Source: Gammaproteobacteria bacterium (GTDB lineage: Bacteria > Pseudomonadota > Gammaproteobacteria > Pseudomonadales > Azotimanducaceae). Taken from it: 64,000 nucleotides of DNA. The stretch's first letter is position 1, and every line of letters begins with the position of its first letter. The stretch covers positions 62,001 through 126,000 of the forward strand of contig JAUIAV010000005.1 in the NCBI GenBank assembly GCA_030425195.1, given 5' to 3'. This document shows positions 55,216 to 64,000 of this stretch, in pieces. A model generated the notes under the pieces. That model did not search any database. It was given only the letters and a program-made list of their open reading frames with translations, and was not told the DNA's origin. A program made the position numbers and the translations under genes.

Positions 55216-56421
55216 ATGAGCGAACAGATCGATGAACAGCCGGCACTGAACCGGCGCCTGAACGGGCCCCTGCTGACGATTTTCGGGCTGGGAACCATGG
55301 TGGGTGCCGGCATCTATGTGCTGATCGGCGAGCTTCTCCTGGTGAGCGGCAGCTTCGCCCCCTGGGCCTTTCTGCTGGCCGCGGTGGTGGCCGCCTTCAC
55401 CGCCACCAGCTATGGCGAGCTTGCTAGCCACTATCCGAAAAGCGCCGGTGAAGCCGTGTACGTGGATCGGGCATTCTCGAAACCGCTGCTCACCCGCCTG
55501 ACCGGCTGGGGCGTGGTGCTGACGGGCCTCGTCTCCAGCGGCACCCTGGCCAACGGATTCGCCGGCTACCTCGCCTATTTCTACCCGGGTGCCGAAGGCA
55601 TCGCCGCCACCGGTTTCATTCTGATTCTGGGCGTGATTGCCGCCTGGGGAATCGGGCAGACGGTCTGGGTTGCCGCCATCATCACCCTGTCCTCTCTGTT
55701 CGGGCTGCTCGCGGTGCTGGCCATGTCCGGTCGGTATCTGGCAAACCTGCCCGACGTCTGGCCGGCGATGATCCCGGCCTCCGGCGGCGCCTGGCTGGCC
55801 ATCACGCTGGGCGCGTTCGTCGCCTTCTACGCCTTCATCGGGTTCGAGGATATGGTGAACGTGGCCGAGGAAACCCGGGAACCGGAGCGGGTCATGGCGC
55901 CGGCCATTCTCATAGCTTTGAGTGTGGCCGCCCTGCTCTACGTTCTGGTGGCCACCGTCGCCGTGCTCGCCAACGCCGAACTGAATCTGGCCGGCCACTC
56001 GGCACCACTCGCCGCGATGGTTTCCCACACCGGCACCCGATGGCCGGCTGTCATCGCCGTGCTCTCCATGCTGAGCGTCACCAACAGTGCGCTGGCTCAG
56101 ATCGTGATGGTCTCCCGCGTCATCTACGGCATGGCCCAGGAGGGTAAGGCGCCTGCCGTGCTCGCCATGATCCATCCGAAGCGGCACACACCCATGGTCT
56201 CCACGGTGCTGACCGTGCTGGTGATCGTGCTCCTGGCCACCTGGTTTCCATTGCTCACTCTGGCCAAGGCGACCAGCTTCATCATTCTGGTGATCTTTGC
56301 TCTGATCAACGTCTCGCTCATCCGGTTGAAGCTGACCGGCAGAATCCGCCGGCGGGGTGTGTGGAAACCGGTCGTCGGAACGGCACTGTCTCTGGGTCTG
56401 GTGGGCATGAGCCTGATCTGA
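55216..56421 (+). CDS. APC-family amino-acid/polyamine permease
   Basis: 401 aa. ATG at 55216 is chosen since the first helix begins LLTIFGLGTMVGAGIYVLIG, where the G-x-G-x-x-x-G-x-G-I loop binds the substrate amino group. About twelve helices; FYAFIGFEDMVNVAEET is the typical helix 6 segment, and YGMAQEGKAPAVLA occurs at helix 8. It is a cation/proton-coupled amino-acid transporter of unknown specificity. It is divergent from the hsp20 genes. Confidence 0.88.
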   Translation: MSEQIDEQPALNRRLNGPLLTIFGLGTMVGAGIYVLIGELLLVSGSFAPWAFLLAAVVAAFTATSYGELASHYPKSAGEAVYVDRAFSKPLLTRLTGWGVVLTGLVSSGTLANGFAGYLAYFYPGAEGIAATGFILILGVIAAWGIGQTVWVAAIITLSSLFGLLAVLAMSGRYLANLPDVWPAMIPASGGAWLAITLGAFVAFYAFIGFEDMVNVAEETREPERVMAPAILIALSVAALLYVLVATVAVLANAELNLAGHSAPLAAMVSHTGTRWPAVIAVLSMLSVTNSALAQIVMVSRVIYGMAQEGKAPAVLAMIHPKRHTPMVSTVLTVLVIVLLATWFPLLTLAKATSFIILVIFALINVSLIRLKLTGRIRRRGVWKPVVGTALSLGLVGMSLI

Positions 56422-56485
56422 CCGTCGGCCCGATTGTTCCGTCCACGCCGATCGCGTATTTTCCGGAGTCTGGAGGGGATCAGAC

Positions 56486-57319
56486 ATGCCGAGCTACCGC
56501 TCACCATTCCGAACGATGCTTCTGGTTCTGCTGCTGGCGGTGCCGGGTGCGGCTGTCGCGGAAGCAGGCGGACCATTCGTCTCACCCATCGACTCGCTAA
56601 CCGATGCCGAGATCGCCGACGGACAATCGCATTTCCGCGTTCACTGCGCCCGCTGCCACGGCATGCTGGGGCAGGGCGGCGAAGGGCCGAGTCTGACCCG
56701 GGCCGATCTCCGACATGCGCCGGACGATGAAACGCTGTTCGCGGTGATTGATGAAGGGATTCGTGGTACCGGTATGCCCGGCACCTTCGGGCCCAACGAC
56801 GAAACGCTCTGGCAGATCGCCGGCTACGTCCGCTCCCTCGGCAGGCTGCCGCAGGAAGCGATGCCGGGAGACCCGCAAGCCGGCCAGGCCATCTATGAAG
56901 GCAAGGGCGGATGTCCGGCCTGCCACATCGCCAGGGGCGAGGGCCGGGGCGTCGGACCGGAGCTCAGCAATGTGGGCAACCGGCGCAATCTGGAGTACCT
57001 GCGCCGGGCCCTGACCAATCCGGACGCCGACCACCCCATGCTCTCGGACTGGCAGAAAGGCAACATCAACGCCTTTCTCACCCTGCGCGTGGTTTCCGAG
57101 ACCGGTGAATACGAAGGCCTCAGGATCAACGAGGATGAATTCTCCGTGCAGATGCGCGACCTGGCCGGTGCCATCCATTCCTTCGACAAGCGGACGCTGC
57201 TCGATCTGGAACGCGCCTTCGGACACAGCCTGATGCCCGGCTACGAAACCGTGCTCAGCGCCGGTGAGATCGACGATCTGGCGTCCTACCTCATGAGCCT
57301 GAAAGGAACTGCACCATGA
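56486..57319 (+). CDS. dihaem cytochrome c
   Basis: 277 aa with signal peptide (cleavage after about residue 25, AVAEA). Two haem sites, CARCH and CPACH, with Met ligands probably in GTGMPGTFG and the later HPMLSDWQ or LMPGYE. It should accept electrons from the PQQ dehydrogenase encoded by the next gene, whose start overlaps its stop by 4 bp. Periplasmic. Confidence 0.9.
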   Translation: MPSYRSPFRTMLLVLLLAVPGAAVAEAGGPFVSPIDSLTDAEIADGQSHFRVHCARCHGMLGQGGEGPSLTRADLRHAPDDETLFAVIDEGIRGTGMPGTFGPNDETLWQIAGYVRSLGRLPQEAMPGDPQAGQAIYEGKGGCPACHIARGEGRGVGPELSNVGNRRNLEYLRRALTNPDADHPMLSDWQKGNINAFLTLRVVSETGEYEGLRINEDEFSVQMRDLAGAIHSFDKRTLLDLERAFGHSLMPGYETVLSAGEIDDLASYLMSLKGTAP

Positions 57320-58920
57320 CGAAGGCACTCACCGCCCTCCTCCTGCTGACCTTCGCCGCGGCCGCCGTCCATCCGGCCGTGCCTTTCGAGCGGCTGCTCA
57401 CCGCCGGGAGCGACGGGAACTGGCTCACCTATTCCGGCAGCTACCGTTCCGAACGCTATCTGCCGCTCGATCAGATCAACCGGAAGACCGTATCCGGGCT
57501 GAAGGTGCTCTGGGCTTACCAGATGCAGCCGACGGACATCGCCGGGGCCGGCCTGCAGGAAACCACACCTCTGGTGGTGGACGGCATCATGTATCTGACC
57601 GAGTCACCGAGCAGTGTCTCGGCCCTGGATGCCCGGACCGGCCGTCTGCTCTGGCACTGGGCACCCGAGCTGCCCGAGGACGTGCTGCACATCGGATTTC
57701 CGAAAGTGAACCGTGGCGTGGCCATTCTCGATGACACACTCTATGTGGGCACTCTGGATGCGCGCCTGTTCGCACTGGACGCGGGTACCGGGGCCGTACG
57801 CTGGGAAACACGGGTGGCTGATAACTCGGTGGGGTTTTCGCTGACGCTGGCACCGCTGGCGCTGGACGGCCAGATCATCGTTGGCGTGAGCGGCGCCGAA
57901 GCCGGCGTGCGTGCGTTCGTCGATTCCTACGACGCGAAAACGGGCGAGCGTCTCTGGCGGACCTATACGGTTCCGGCACCGGGTGAACCCGGCAGCGAGA
58001 CCTGGGGCGGCGACAGCTGGCAGACGGGCGGCGGCTCCACCTGGCTGACGGGTTCCTTTGATCCGGATCTCAATCTGCTCTACTGGATGACGGGCAATCC
58101 CGCGCCGGACTGGAACGGCGATCTGCGCCCGGGTGACAACCTTTACACCTGCTCCATCCTGGCTCTCGACCCTGCCAGCGGCGAGATGCGCTGGCACTTT
58201 CAGTTCACGCCCCACGACACCCACGACTGGGACGCGAACCAGATCCCCATCCTGGTGGACGGCACCTTCGACGGCCGGACGAGGAAGCTGGTGGCTGTGG
58301 CCAATCGCAATGCCTTCTACTATCTCCTGGACCGGGAGACCGGCGAGTTCCTGCTTGGCACCCCCTACTCCAAACAGACCTGGGCGGCAGGCCTCGACGG
58401 CGAAGGCCGCCCCATCCTGCTGCCTGACAGGGAGCCCACCGAGGAAGGCACGCTGGTCTGGCCGAGCCTGCAGGGAGCCATCAACTGGTTCTCACCCGCC
58501 TTCAACCCGGAAACCGGTCGTTTCTTCATACCGAACCGGCGGATGGGTGCCATCTATTTCAAGGCGGACGCAGAGTACGAGCCCGGTCAGCCGTTTCTCG
58601 GCGGCGGCGAGCAGGCCCTGTCCGGCGACGACGCCTCGGGCGCGGTCCTGGCCGTGGACGTGATGACGGGGAAGCAGCTCTGGGAGTTTCCGCTGAAGGC
58701 GCCGCCCTGGTCCGGCGTCATGGCCACGGCCGGCGGCCTGGTGTTCGGCAGCAGCCTGGAAGGCATGTTCTTCGCGCTGGATGAGGAGACGGGGCAGTCC
58801 CTGTGGAATTTCAACACCGGCGCCCACATCCGCACCAATCCCATGGGCTTCGCCGTGGACGGCCGTCAGCGTGTTGCCATCACCGGCGGCAACACGCTGT
58901 TCGTGTTCGGGCTGGAGTAA
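57316..58920 (+). CDS. PQQ-dependent alcohol dehydrogenase, probably lanthanide-type
   Basis: 534 aa, signal peptide then an eight-bladed propeller of the methanol/ethanol dehydrogenase family, but shorter than typical MxaF/XoxF (about 600). Metal ligands E195 (GVSGAEAGV), N261 (TGNPAPDWN), D304 and a second Asp D306 (HDWDANQ) are visible. The D-x-D pair is the mark of lanthanide-dependent enzymes, where calcium enzymes have Ala or Ser in the second place. The usual vicinal Cys pair near the PQQ is not seen. The substrate is unknown. It forms a unit with the upstream cytochrome. Confidence 0.87.
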   Translation: MTKALTALLLLTFAAAAVHPAVPFERLLTAGSDGNWLTYSGSYRSERYLPLDQINRKTVSGLKVLWAYQMQPTDIAGAGLQETTPLVVDGIMYLTESPSSVSALDARTGRLLWHWAPELPEDVLHIGFPKVNRGVAILDDTLYVGTLDARLFALDAGTGAVRWETRVADNSVGFSLTLAPLALDGQIIVGVSGAEAGVRAFVDSYDAKTGERLWRTYTVPAPGEPGSETWGGDSWQTGGGSTWLTGSFDPDLNLLYWMTGNPAPDWNGDLRPGDNLYTCSILALDPASGEMRWHFQFTPHDTHDWDANQIPILVDGTFDGRTRKLVAVANRNAFYYLLDRETGEFLLGTPYSKQTWAAGLDGEGRPILLPDREPTEEGTLVWPSLQGAINWFSPAFNPETGRFFIPNRRMGAIYFKADAEYEPGQPFLGGGEQALSGDDASGAVLAVDVMTGKQLWEFPLKAPPWSGVMATAGGLVFGSSLEGMFFALDEETGQSLWNFNTGAHIRTNPMGFAVDGRQRVAITGGNTLFVFGLE

Positions 58921-58942
58921 CGGACGGCCGGCGCGGCGTATC

Positions 58943-59770
58943 CTACAACGGCACGTTGTCGATCAGCCGGACCACCCGGTCGCCGCAGGTGAGGCTGGCT
59001 GCTGCGAAACGACGGCCGTCCCGGCTGACGATGTAGTCCACGTCGAACCCCGCGTCCGCCAGCGCCCGGGACACCTCCTCATCACTCAGGTCAGAACCGA
59101 TCAGGCGGTTCAGCGTCGCTGCCCTCGCCCGGCCGGCCGTGTCCAGATTCTCGTTGCGGCTGCTCATGGCGAGGCCGTCCGGCTCCCGCACCGTGGTACA
59201 GGGGACGATCTCCACGTCCATGAAGAAGGCCGCGCACATGTCCCGGATCAGGAGATACTGCTGATAGTCCTTCTCGCCGAAGTACGCCCGATCTGCCCGG
59301 ACCAGATTCAGCAGCTTCATCACCACCGTCAGCACGCCGGTGAAGTGGCCGGGCCGGTGCCCGCCGCAGAGCTCGGCCGAGAATCGGGTTTCATCCACCT
59401 GAAAACGGTAGCCGTCCGCATACATGTCATCGAAGCGCGGTGTGATGACGAAGTCCACGCCCAGCGTCTCGGCAAGTTCAAGATCCCGAGTCAGCGTCTG
59501 CGGATAGACCTCCAGGTCCTTCGGGTTGTTGAACTGGGTCGGGTTCAGATAAATGCTGAGCACGGTGAACTCGTTTTCCGCCACGCTCCGCTCGATCAGG
59601 GAGGCGTGCCCGGCATGGAGCGCGCCCATGGTGGGTACGAAGCCGATGCTGCCTTCCAGAGTGGCTCGCGTGAGAAGCCAGTCGTCGAGACGCTCGAAGA
59701 CTCTTGGCGTTTTTCCGGTTTTCGGCGCCGCGGCGATGGCGGCCGCTCCGGCGATCATCGACGTACTCAT
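58943..59770 (-). CDS. panC: pantothenate synthetase
   Basis: 275 aa. ATG at 59770 overlaps the panB stop (ATGA); the longer frame is a shadow. Motifs VPTMGALHAGHASLIERS (HIGH-like), NPTQFNNPKDLEVYP, ELCGGHRPGHFTGV and FGEKDYQQ are typical, and MSSRNENL is the KMSKS-like site. It joins pantoate and beta-alanine with ATP, toward coenzyme A. Confidence 0.96.
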   Translation of the reverse strand: MSTSMIAGAAAIAAAPKTGKTPRVFERLDDWLLTRATLEGSIGFVPTMGALHAGHASLIERSVAENEFTVLSIYLNPTQFNNPKDLEVYPQTLTRDLELAETLGVDFVITPRFDDMYADGYRFQVDETRFSAELCGGHRPGHFTGVLTVVMKLLNLVRADRAYFGEKDYQQYLLIRDMCAAFFMDVEIVPCTTVREPDGLAMSSRNENLDTAGRARAATLNRLIGSDLSDEEVSRALADAGFDVDYIVSRDGRRFAAASLTCGDRVVRLIDNVPL

Positions 59771-60585
59771 CGGTAGCTCTCCTTCGCCGACGGGAAGCAG
59801 CCGTGCCGGACCTCCGCATCGAACCGGTTCACGGCCGACGTCACCATCTCGTGACCCTGGGCGTAGTGCTTCAGGAACTTCGGCTTGAAGCCCGGATTCA
59901 TGCCGAGCATGTCCTGGAGCACGAGCACCTGGCCGTCCGTGTGCGGCCCTGCCCCGATACCGATGGTGGGAATGTCGATGGCTCGCGTAATCTCCCGGGC
60001 CAGATCGGTGGGTACGCACTCCAGAACCAGGGCGAAACAACCCGCATCCTCCAGTCGGCGGCTGGCCTCGAGCAGCTCGCGCGCTTCCGCCTCCGCCTTG
60101 CCCTGAACCTTGTGGCCGCCGAGACCGTGCACGGACTGCGGCGTGAGGCCCAGGTGTCCCATCACCGGCACGCCCGAGTCGACGATGTGGGCCATGAGCT
60201 CCACCTGTCCCTTCTCGCCTTCGATCTTCACCGCGTGGGCGCCGGCCTGCATGAGCTGCTGCACGCCGTCCATGGCGTCCTTCAGACCTTTCCGGGCCGC
60301 CAGAAACGGCATGTCACCGACGATGAACTTGTTCGGCGCACCTCGAGCCACCGCGGCCACGTGCAGCGCCATGAGATCCACCGTCGCGTGCACGGTGGAA
60401 TCGAACCCGTGCATGACCATGGCCAGGCTGTCGCCCACCAGCAGGGTGTCCACGTCCGTTCCGTTCAGGACCTGAGCGGACGTGAAGTCGTAGCAGGTGA
60501 CCATGGAGATCTTCTCCTTCGCCGCCTTGCGTGCGGGAAAGTCGAGAATGGAGAGGCGTCTGGTTTCAGCGGTGTGATGTGACAT
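59767..60585 (-). CDS. panB: 3-methyl-2-oxobutanoate hydroxymethyltransferase
   Basis: 272 aa. VTCYDFTSAQVLNGTDVD, LVGDSLAMVMHGFDSTVHAT with metal Asp/Glu sites, VMGHLGLTPQSVHGLGGH and IGIGAGPHTDGQVLV are signature loops. It makes ketopantoate from ketoisovalerate using methylene-THF. First gene of panBC; the 242-bp region upstream is non-coding and holds no recognisable riboswitch. Confidence 0.97.
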   Translation of the reverse strand: MSHHTAETRRLSILDFPARKAAKEKISMVTCYDFTSAQVLNGTDVDTLLVGDSLAMVMHGFDSTVHATVDLMALHVAAVARGAPNKFIVGDMPFLAARKGLKDAMDGVQQLMQAGAHAVKIEGEKGQVELMAHIVDSGVPVMGHLGLTPQSVHGLGGHKVQGKAEAEARELLEASRRLEDAGCFALVLECVPTDLAREITRAIDIPTIGIGAGPHTDGQVLVLQDMLGMNPGFKPKFLKHYAQGHEMVTSAVNRFDAEVRHGCFPSAKESYR

Positions 60586-60827
60586 ACGTATTGCTCCCGT
60601 TCAGGCCGTCTGGCCGTGCCGATCGCGGGGGCGGTATGCCGGGTGATGACCGGGAGCTCGGATGGCGCCGCTGTGCAGCGCGCCGGAACCTCACTCCTGT
60701 TGCCCGGTGCCTGGTGCCTGGTACCTGTCCCGCCGGATCAAGTCCTGTCCCAATAATGTGAGAAATATCAATCAGTTATGTTGTCCGATCGCCGTCCGCC
60801 CGGGGCGGATCGACGTCCTGGCGAACC
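60586..60827. other. non-coding region between amidase and panB
   Basis: 242 bp. It contains a short tandem tgcctgg repeat around 60705-60725 and an AT-rich patch (60750-60780) that is probably the panBC promoter. No other feature is seen. Confidence 0.4.
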
Positions 60828-62201
60828 TTACGCAAACCCCGGCGCTTTGTCCATTTCCCGAAATCGGGCTTCGATACCAAGCGCCAGCGCCAGGAGGGAA
60901 CGATCGCTGTCGGCGGGTGCCGCCAGCATGAGACCGGCCGGCGCGGTGTCCGTCGGGTGCACGGGCAGAGAGATGGCGCAGGCATCCAGAAAGTTGAACA
61001 GGCTCGGATTTCTGAGCAGCAGCAGGTTCAGCCGGATGTAGTCCTCGTCCGATTGGAACTCGCCAAGCGCCGGGGCAACGATGGGGACCGTGGGTGTGAC
61101 CATGGCGTCGAATCCTGCCATCAGAGCCTCGAACGCCTGAATCATCTCCGCCCGGGCCGTTCGAAGCGCCACAAGCTCCGCGCTGTCCACCTGGACACCC
61201 GCTGCGATACGGGAGGCGACCCGGGGATCATACCGGTCGCCCGCGGATTCGAGCTGTGCCCGATGAAAGGCAAAGGCCTCCGCGGCGGCAATACCACCCC
61301 GGGCGTTCAGCTCCGGCAGGCGTTCGATCACGGGCAATCTGACAGGGGTCAGCCGGGCGCCGGAACCGGACAGCGTCGCCAGTGCCCGCTCGAAGCATCG
61401 GCCCACCTGCTCGTCCAGGTCCAGGGTGACATAGTGGTCGAGCACCGCCAGGTTCAGATCGGCGACCGGGCGCGCTTCCGGTACCGTGCCTTTCCCGCCC
61501 GCCATCAGATCGTCCAGCACCGCGCAACCCGACACATCGGCCGCCAGCACACCAACAGAATCCAGGGATTCGGAAAGCGGATAGACGCCTTCCCGGGGCA
61601 CCCGCGCGGCCGTGGGCTTCCAGCCGGTGATCCCCGTCAGAGCTGCCGGAATCCGACAGGAACCCCCGGTATCCGTGCCGATTCCCGCGGCCGCCATGCC
61701 ATCGGTGACGGAGACCGCAGCACCCGAGGAGGAGCCGCCCGGAATGCGCCCGGTCGTCCGGTCCCAGGGATTCAGCGGCGTGCCGTAGTGCGGATTGATG
61801 CCCACGCCTGAATAGGCGAACTCCGTCATGTTGGTCCGGCCGATGGGAATGAGACCGGCATCCAGGAGCCGGGCGATGGCCGGCGCCGTGGTGTCTTCCG
61901 GCGGCCGGCCGTCCAGGACCACCGAGCCCGCCCTCGTCACCTGCCCCGCCACGTCGAACAGATCCTTGATCGAGATGGGGATACCGGCCCAGGGGGACGG
62001 GAGAGAACCCCTCAATCTTGCCGCATCCATGTCCATGGCCTTGTCGAGCGCCCCGTCGTCTATCGCTATGAACACCCGCGCCCCTTCGCCCGATGGCTCA
62101 TGCGCTCGATCCAGAGCATCCCGTACCAGCTGCTCGCTGGTGACCTCGCCGGCCTCCAGTGCCGCACGTATCGCGTCGATCGCGCCGGAAAATCCTGGCA
62201 T
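60828..62201 (-). CDS. amidase-signature-family amidase
   Basis: 457 aa. ATG at 62201 has AAGGA 9 nt upstream. Triad: Lys in [10 protein letters not shown], cis-Ser in [14 protein letters not shown] and nucleophile Ser in [12 protein letters not shown]. No signal peptide, unlike the amidase at 32933. The substrate is unknown; the family includes GatA-like and acylamidases. It is divergent from trpG. Confidence 0.92.
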   Translation of the reverse strand: MPGFSGAIDAIRAALEAGEVTSEQLVRDALDRAHEPSGEGARVFIAIDDGALDKAMDMDAARLRGSLPSPWAGIPISIKDLFDVAGQVTRAGSVVLDGRPPEDTTAPAIARLLDAGLIPIGRTNMTEFAYSGVGINPHYGTPLNPWDRTTGRIPGGSSSGAAVSVTDGMAAAGIGTDTGGSCRIPAALTGITGWKPTAARVPREGVYPLSESLDSVGVLAADVSGCAVLDDLMAGGKGTVPEARPVADLNLAVLDHYVTLDLDEQVGRCFERALATLSGSGARLTPVRLPVIERLPELNARGGIAAAEAFAFHRAQLESAGDRYDPRVASRIAAGVQVDSAELVALRTARAEMIQAFEALMAGFDAMVTPTVPIVAPALGEFQSDEDYIRLNLLLLRNPSLFNFLDACAISLPVHPTDTAPAGLMLAAPADSDRSLLALALGIEARFREMDKAPGFA

Positions 62202-62380
62202 GGCAGCTTCCTTACCTGAATCGAAGGGCGGTATCATTCGGCCATGATCATGGTCACGTCAATCCGACACCCCCTTCCGCCCTATCCCTGCTGGTGGGCC
62301 CCGGCCCATATCTGACGACAGGCTACGCATTCCAGCCGGGGTTCCCGGCCTCTGACCAGAAAGATACGGAAGCAAGACTC

Positions 62381-62959
62381 ATGCTGCTCATGATCGACAA
62401 CTACGACTCCTTCACCTACAACGTGGTGCAGTACCTGGGCGAGCTCGGCGCCGAGGTGGAAGTCCACCGCAACGACGAAATCACCCTCGCCGAAATCGAG
62501 GCGAAAACACCTTCGATGATCGTGATCTCTCCCGGTCCCTGCACGCCGAACGAAGCGGGTATCTCCATGGCGGTGATCGAGCGCTTCGGCCGCGAGATCC
62601 CTCTGCTCGGCATCTGCCTGGGGCACCAGAGCATCGGCCAGGTATTCGGCGGCGAAGTGGTCCGGGCCCGGGAGGTGATGCATGGCAAGACTTCCATGAT
62701 CCACCATGCGGACACGGGGGTTTTCGCCGGACTGCCGAATCCGCTCGAAGCCACCCGCTACCATTCCCTGGTGGTGGCCAGGGAGTCTCTGCCCGAGTGC
62801 CTGGAGATCACCGCGTGGACCGAGCGCGACGGTGAATTCGATGAGATCATGGGTTTCCGGCACCGTGAGTACCCGATCGAAGGGGTGCAGTTCCACCCCG
62901 AATCGATCTTCACCGACACGGGCCACGACCTGCTCAAGAACTTTCTGACGAGGCACTGA
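62381..62959 (+). CDS. trpG: anthranilate synthase component II (glutamine amidotransferase)
   Basis: 192 aa. The open frame runs from 62159 but the family starts at ATG 62381 ([19 protein letters not shown]). The oxyanion loop is [12 protein letters not shown], the nucleophile Cys is in [13 protein letters not shown], and the His-Glu pair is in [10 protein letters not shown]. It gives ammonia to TrpE, which is encoded 8.7 kb upstream. trpD follows after 2 bp. Confidence 0.97.
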   Translation: MLLMIDNYDSFTYNVVQYLGELGAEVEVHRNDEITLAEIEAKTPSMIVISPGPCTPNEAGISMAVIERFGREIPLLGICLGHQSIGQVFGGEVVRAREVMHGKTSMIHHADTGVFAGLPNPLEATRYHSLVVARESLPECLEITAWTERDGEFDEIMGFRHREYPIEGVQFHPESIFTDTGHDLLKNFLTRH

Positions 62960-62961
62960 CC

Positions 62962-63987
62962 ATGGACATCCAGAGCGCGCTGGCACGCCTGGCCGAAGGG
63001 CACGATCTCAGCCGGGACGACACCCGATCGGTGTTCGCTGCCGTCATGTCCGGCGGATGCACGCCGGCACAGATCGGCGGTCTCCTGATGGCGCTCAGAG
63101 TGAAGGGGGAGACACCGGAGGAAATCGCCGGCGCCGCCGGGACCATGCGTGAGCTCTCCACGAAGGTGGCGGTCAGTGCCGACTACCTGGTGGACACCTG
63201 CGGCACCGGCGGCAGCAGCGCGGCCAAGCTGTTCAACATCTCCACGGCGGCCGCGTTCGTGACTGCCGCCACCGGCGCCCGGGTCGCCAAGCACGGCAAC
63301 CGGAAAATGACGAGCCGCTCAGGCAGTGCGGACGTGCTCGAGGCCGCCGGTGTGAACCTGAATCTGACACCTGCGCAGATCGCCCACTGTATTCAGGAAG
63401 TGGGCGTGGGATTTCTCTTCGCCCAGGCCCATCACAGCGCCATGCGGTTCGCAGCCCCCGTCCGGCAGGAGCTGGGAGTGCGGACGATGATGAACGTACT
63501 GGGACCGCTGACGAATCCGGCCGGCGCCCGCCGCCAGGTGATCGGCGTGTTCAGTCCCATCTGGCAGCGCCGGATGGCAGAGGTCTCGAAGCTGCTCGGA
63601 GCCGAGCACGTGCTCGTGGTGCACAGCAACGGTCTCGATGAAATCGCCCTGGACGCGCCTTCGTATGTGGTCGAGCTGAACGGGGGGAACATCAGCGAGT
63701 ATGAAATCACCCCCGAGGATTTCGGCATCGACACGCGCGGAACGGACGACCTCCGGGCCGATTCACCCGAGGCGAGCCTCGCACTCGTGAAGCAGGCGCT
63801 GAACGAGCCGGATTCCGCCGCCGCAGACATCGTTAGCCTGAACGCCGGTGCGGCCATCTACGCCTCAGGCGTTGCCACCAGTCTGGCAAACGGGGTGATC
63901 ATGGCTCAGGACGCCATCGCCGCCGGGCTCGCCAACGAGCGCCTGCAGGAGCTCGTCCGGATCAGCAGCATGATGGGCGAGGACTGA
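62962..63987 (+). CDS. trpD: anthranilate phosphoribosyltransferase
   Basis: 341 aa. VDTCGTGGSSAAKLFNISTA is the PRPP-binding glycine loop, KHGNRKMTSRSGSADVLEA and HHSAMRFAAPVRQELGVRT anthranilate-side loops, and GPLTNPAG the later conserved turn. Second step of tryptophan synthesis. trpC appears to start 1 bp after its stop. Confidence 0.97.
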   Translation: MDIQSALARLAEGHDLSRDDTRSVFAAVMSGGCTPAQIGGLLMALRVKGETPEEIAGAAGTMRELSTKVAVSADYLVDTCGTGGSSAAKLFNISTAAAFVTAATGARVAKHGNRKMTSRSGSADVLEAAGVNLNLTPAQIAHCIQEVGVGFLFAQAHHSAMRFAAPVRQELGVRTMMNVLGPLTNPAGARRQVIGVFSPIWQRRMAEVSKLLGAEHVLVVHSNGLDEIALDAPSYVVELNGGNISEYEITPEDFGIDTRGTDDLRADSPEASLALVKQALNEPDSAAADIVSLNAGAAIYASGVATSLANGVIMAQDAIAAGLANERLQELVRISSMMGED

Positions 63988-63988
63988 T

Positions 63989-64000
63989 ATGTCCGGCACC
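63989..64000 (+). CDS. trpC: probable start of trpC (indole-3-glycerol phosphate synthase), truncated
   Basis: Only ATG-TCC-GGC-ACC (Met-Ser-Gly-Thr) lies in the window. The call rests on the normal trpG-trpD-trpC order and the 1-bp spacing from trpD; the sequence itself is too short to confirm it. Confidence 0.45.

Noticed and set aside
59771-60040. N-terminal extension of PanC by 90 residues
   Set aside because: Shadow of panB; the family start is at 59770 with an ATGA overlap.
62291-62301. 11-bp match to the tRNA 3' end (CTGGTGGGCCC), possible attachment site
   Set aside because: Too short and GC rich to be more than chance; no integrase or flanking structure, and it lies before trpG.

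Overview
The window is about 62-63% GC and reads as the chromosome of a non-enteric gammaproteobacterium. The best evidence is conserved gene order: lptD-surA-pdxA-rsmA-apaG-apaH, with amgK-murU and rpe-gph-trpE beside it; rpsU-yqeY-dnaG-rpoD with tsaD-folB divergent; and prkA-yeaH-spoVR. The genus cannot be named from the sequence alone. No insertion sequence, phage gene or CRISPR array is visible.

Layout. (1) 1-7.3 kb: an exopolysaccharide block on the minus strand (O-antigen-ligase/polymerase-like protein, heparinase II/III-family protein, three GT4 glycosyltransferases, two of them tandem paralogues), facing a truncated unknown gene at the left edge. (2) 7.39-7.73 kb: a CAU-anticodon tRNA, most likely tRNA-Ile(CAU), split in its anticodon loop by a 266-nt group I intron. 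(3) 7.9-24.9 kb: a large lipid island. Its minus-strand operon carries fatty acyl-AMP ligase/acyl-ACP synthetase, an NAD(P) epimerase/reductase, acyl carrier protein, a serine-palmitoyltransferase-like enzyme, a CDP-alcohol phosphotransferase, a nucleotidyltransferase-fold protein, a lipid/glycan flippase and a metallophosphoesterase. Its plus-strand operon carries a GNAT-like N-acyltransferase candidate, two NTP-transferases, a DAG/ceramide-kinase-type lipid kinase, a GMC oxidoreductase and a HIT protein. Between them lies a private Lpt-type set (LptA-like, LptF, LptG). Together these look like a complete make-decorate-export pathway for an anionic sphingolipid, comparable to the Caulobacter ceramide locus but with a larger head-group module.

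(4) 25-35.6 kb: the macromolecular-synthesis operon (rpoD, dnaG, yqeY, rpsU) with a mannose-1-phosphate guanylyltransferase gene and a palindromic repeat array inserted between yqeY and dnaG; then tsaD, folB, a lipoprotein amidase and cca. (5) 35.8-42 kb: two exported proteins of unknown function and the stress operon prkA-yeaH-spoVR. (6) 42-52 kb: apaH, apaG, rsmA, pdxA, surA, lptD, amgK, murU, rpe, gph. (7) 52-64 kb: trpE-pncC, then a block of two Hsp20 genes behind a sigma32-like promoter, an APC permease, a dihaem cytochrome c with a PQQ dehydrogenase, panB-panC and an amidase, and finally trpG-trpD and the first codons of trpC. The tryptophan genes are thus split by about 8.7 kb of unrelated genes.

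The two items most worth following up are the sphingolipid island with its own Lpt-like export genes, and the group I intron in the tRNA. The intron carries textbook core motifs, but the segment between its two P7 strands holds an extra hairpin.
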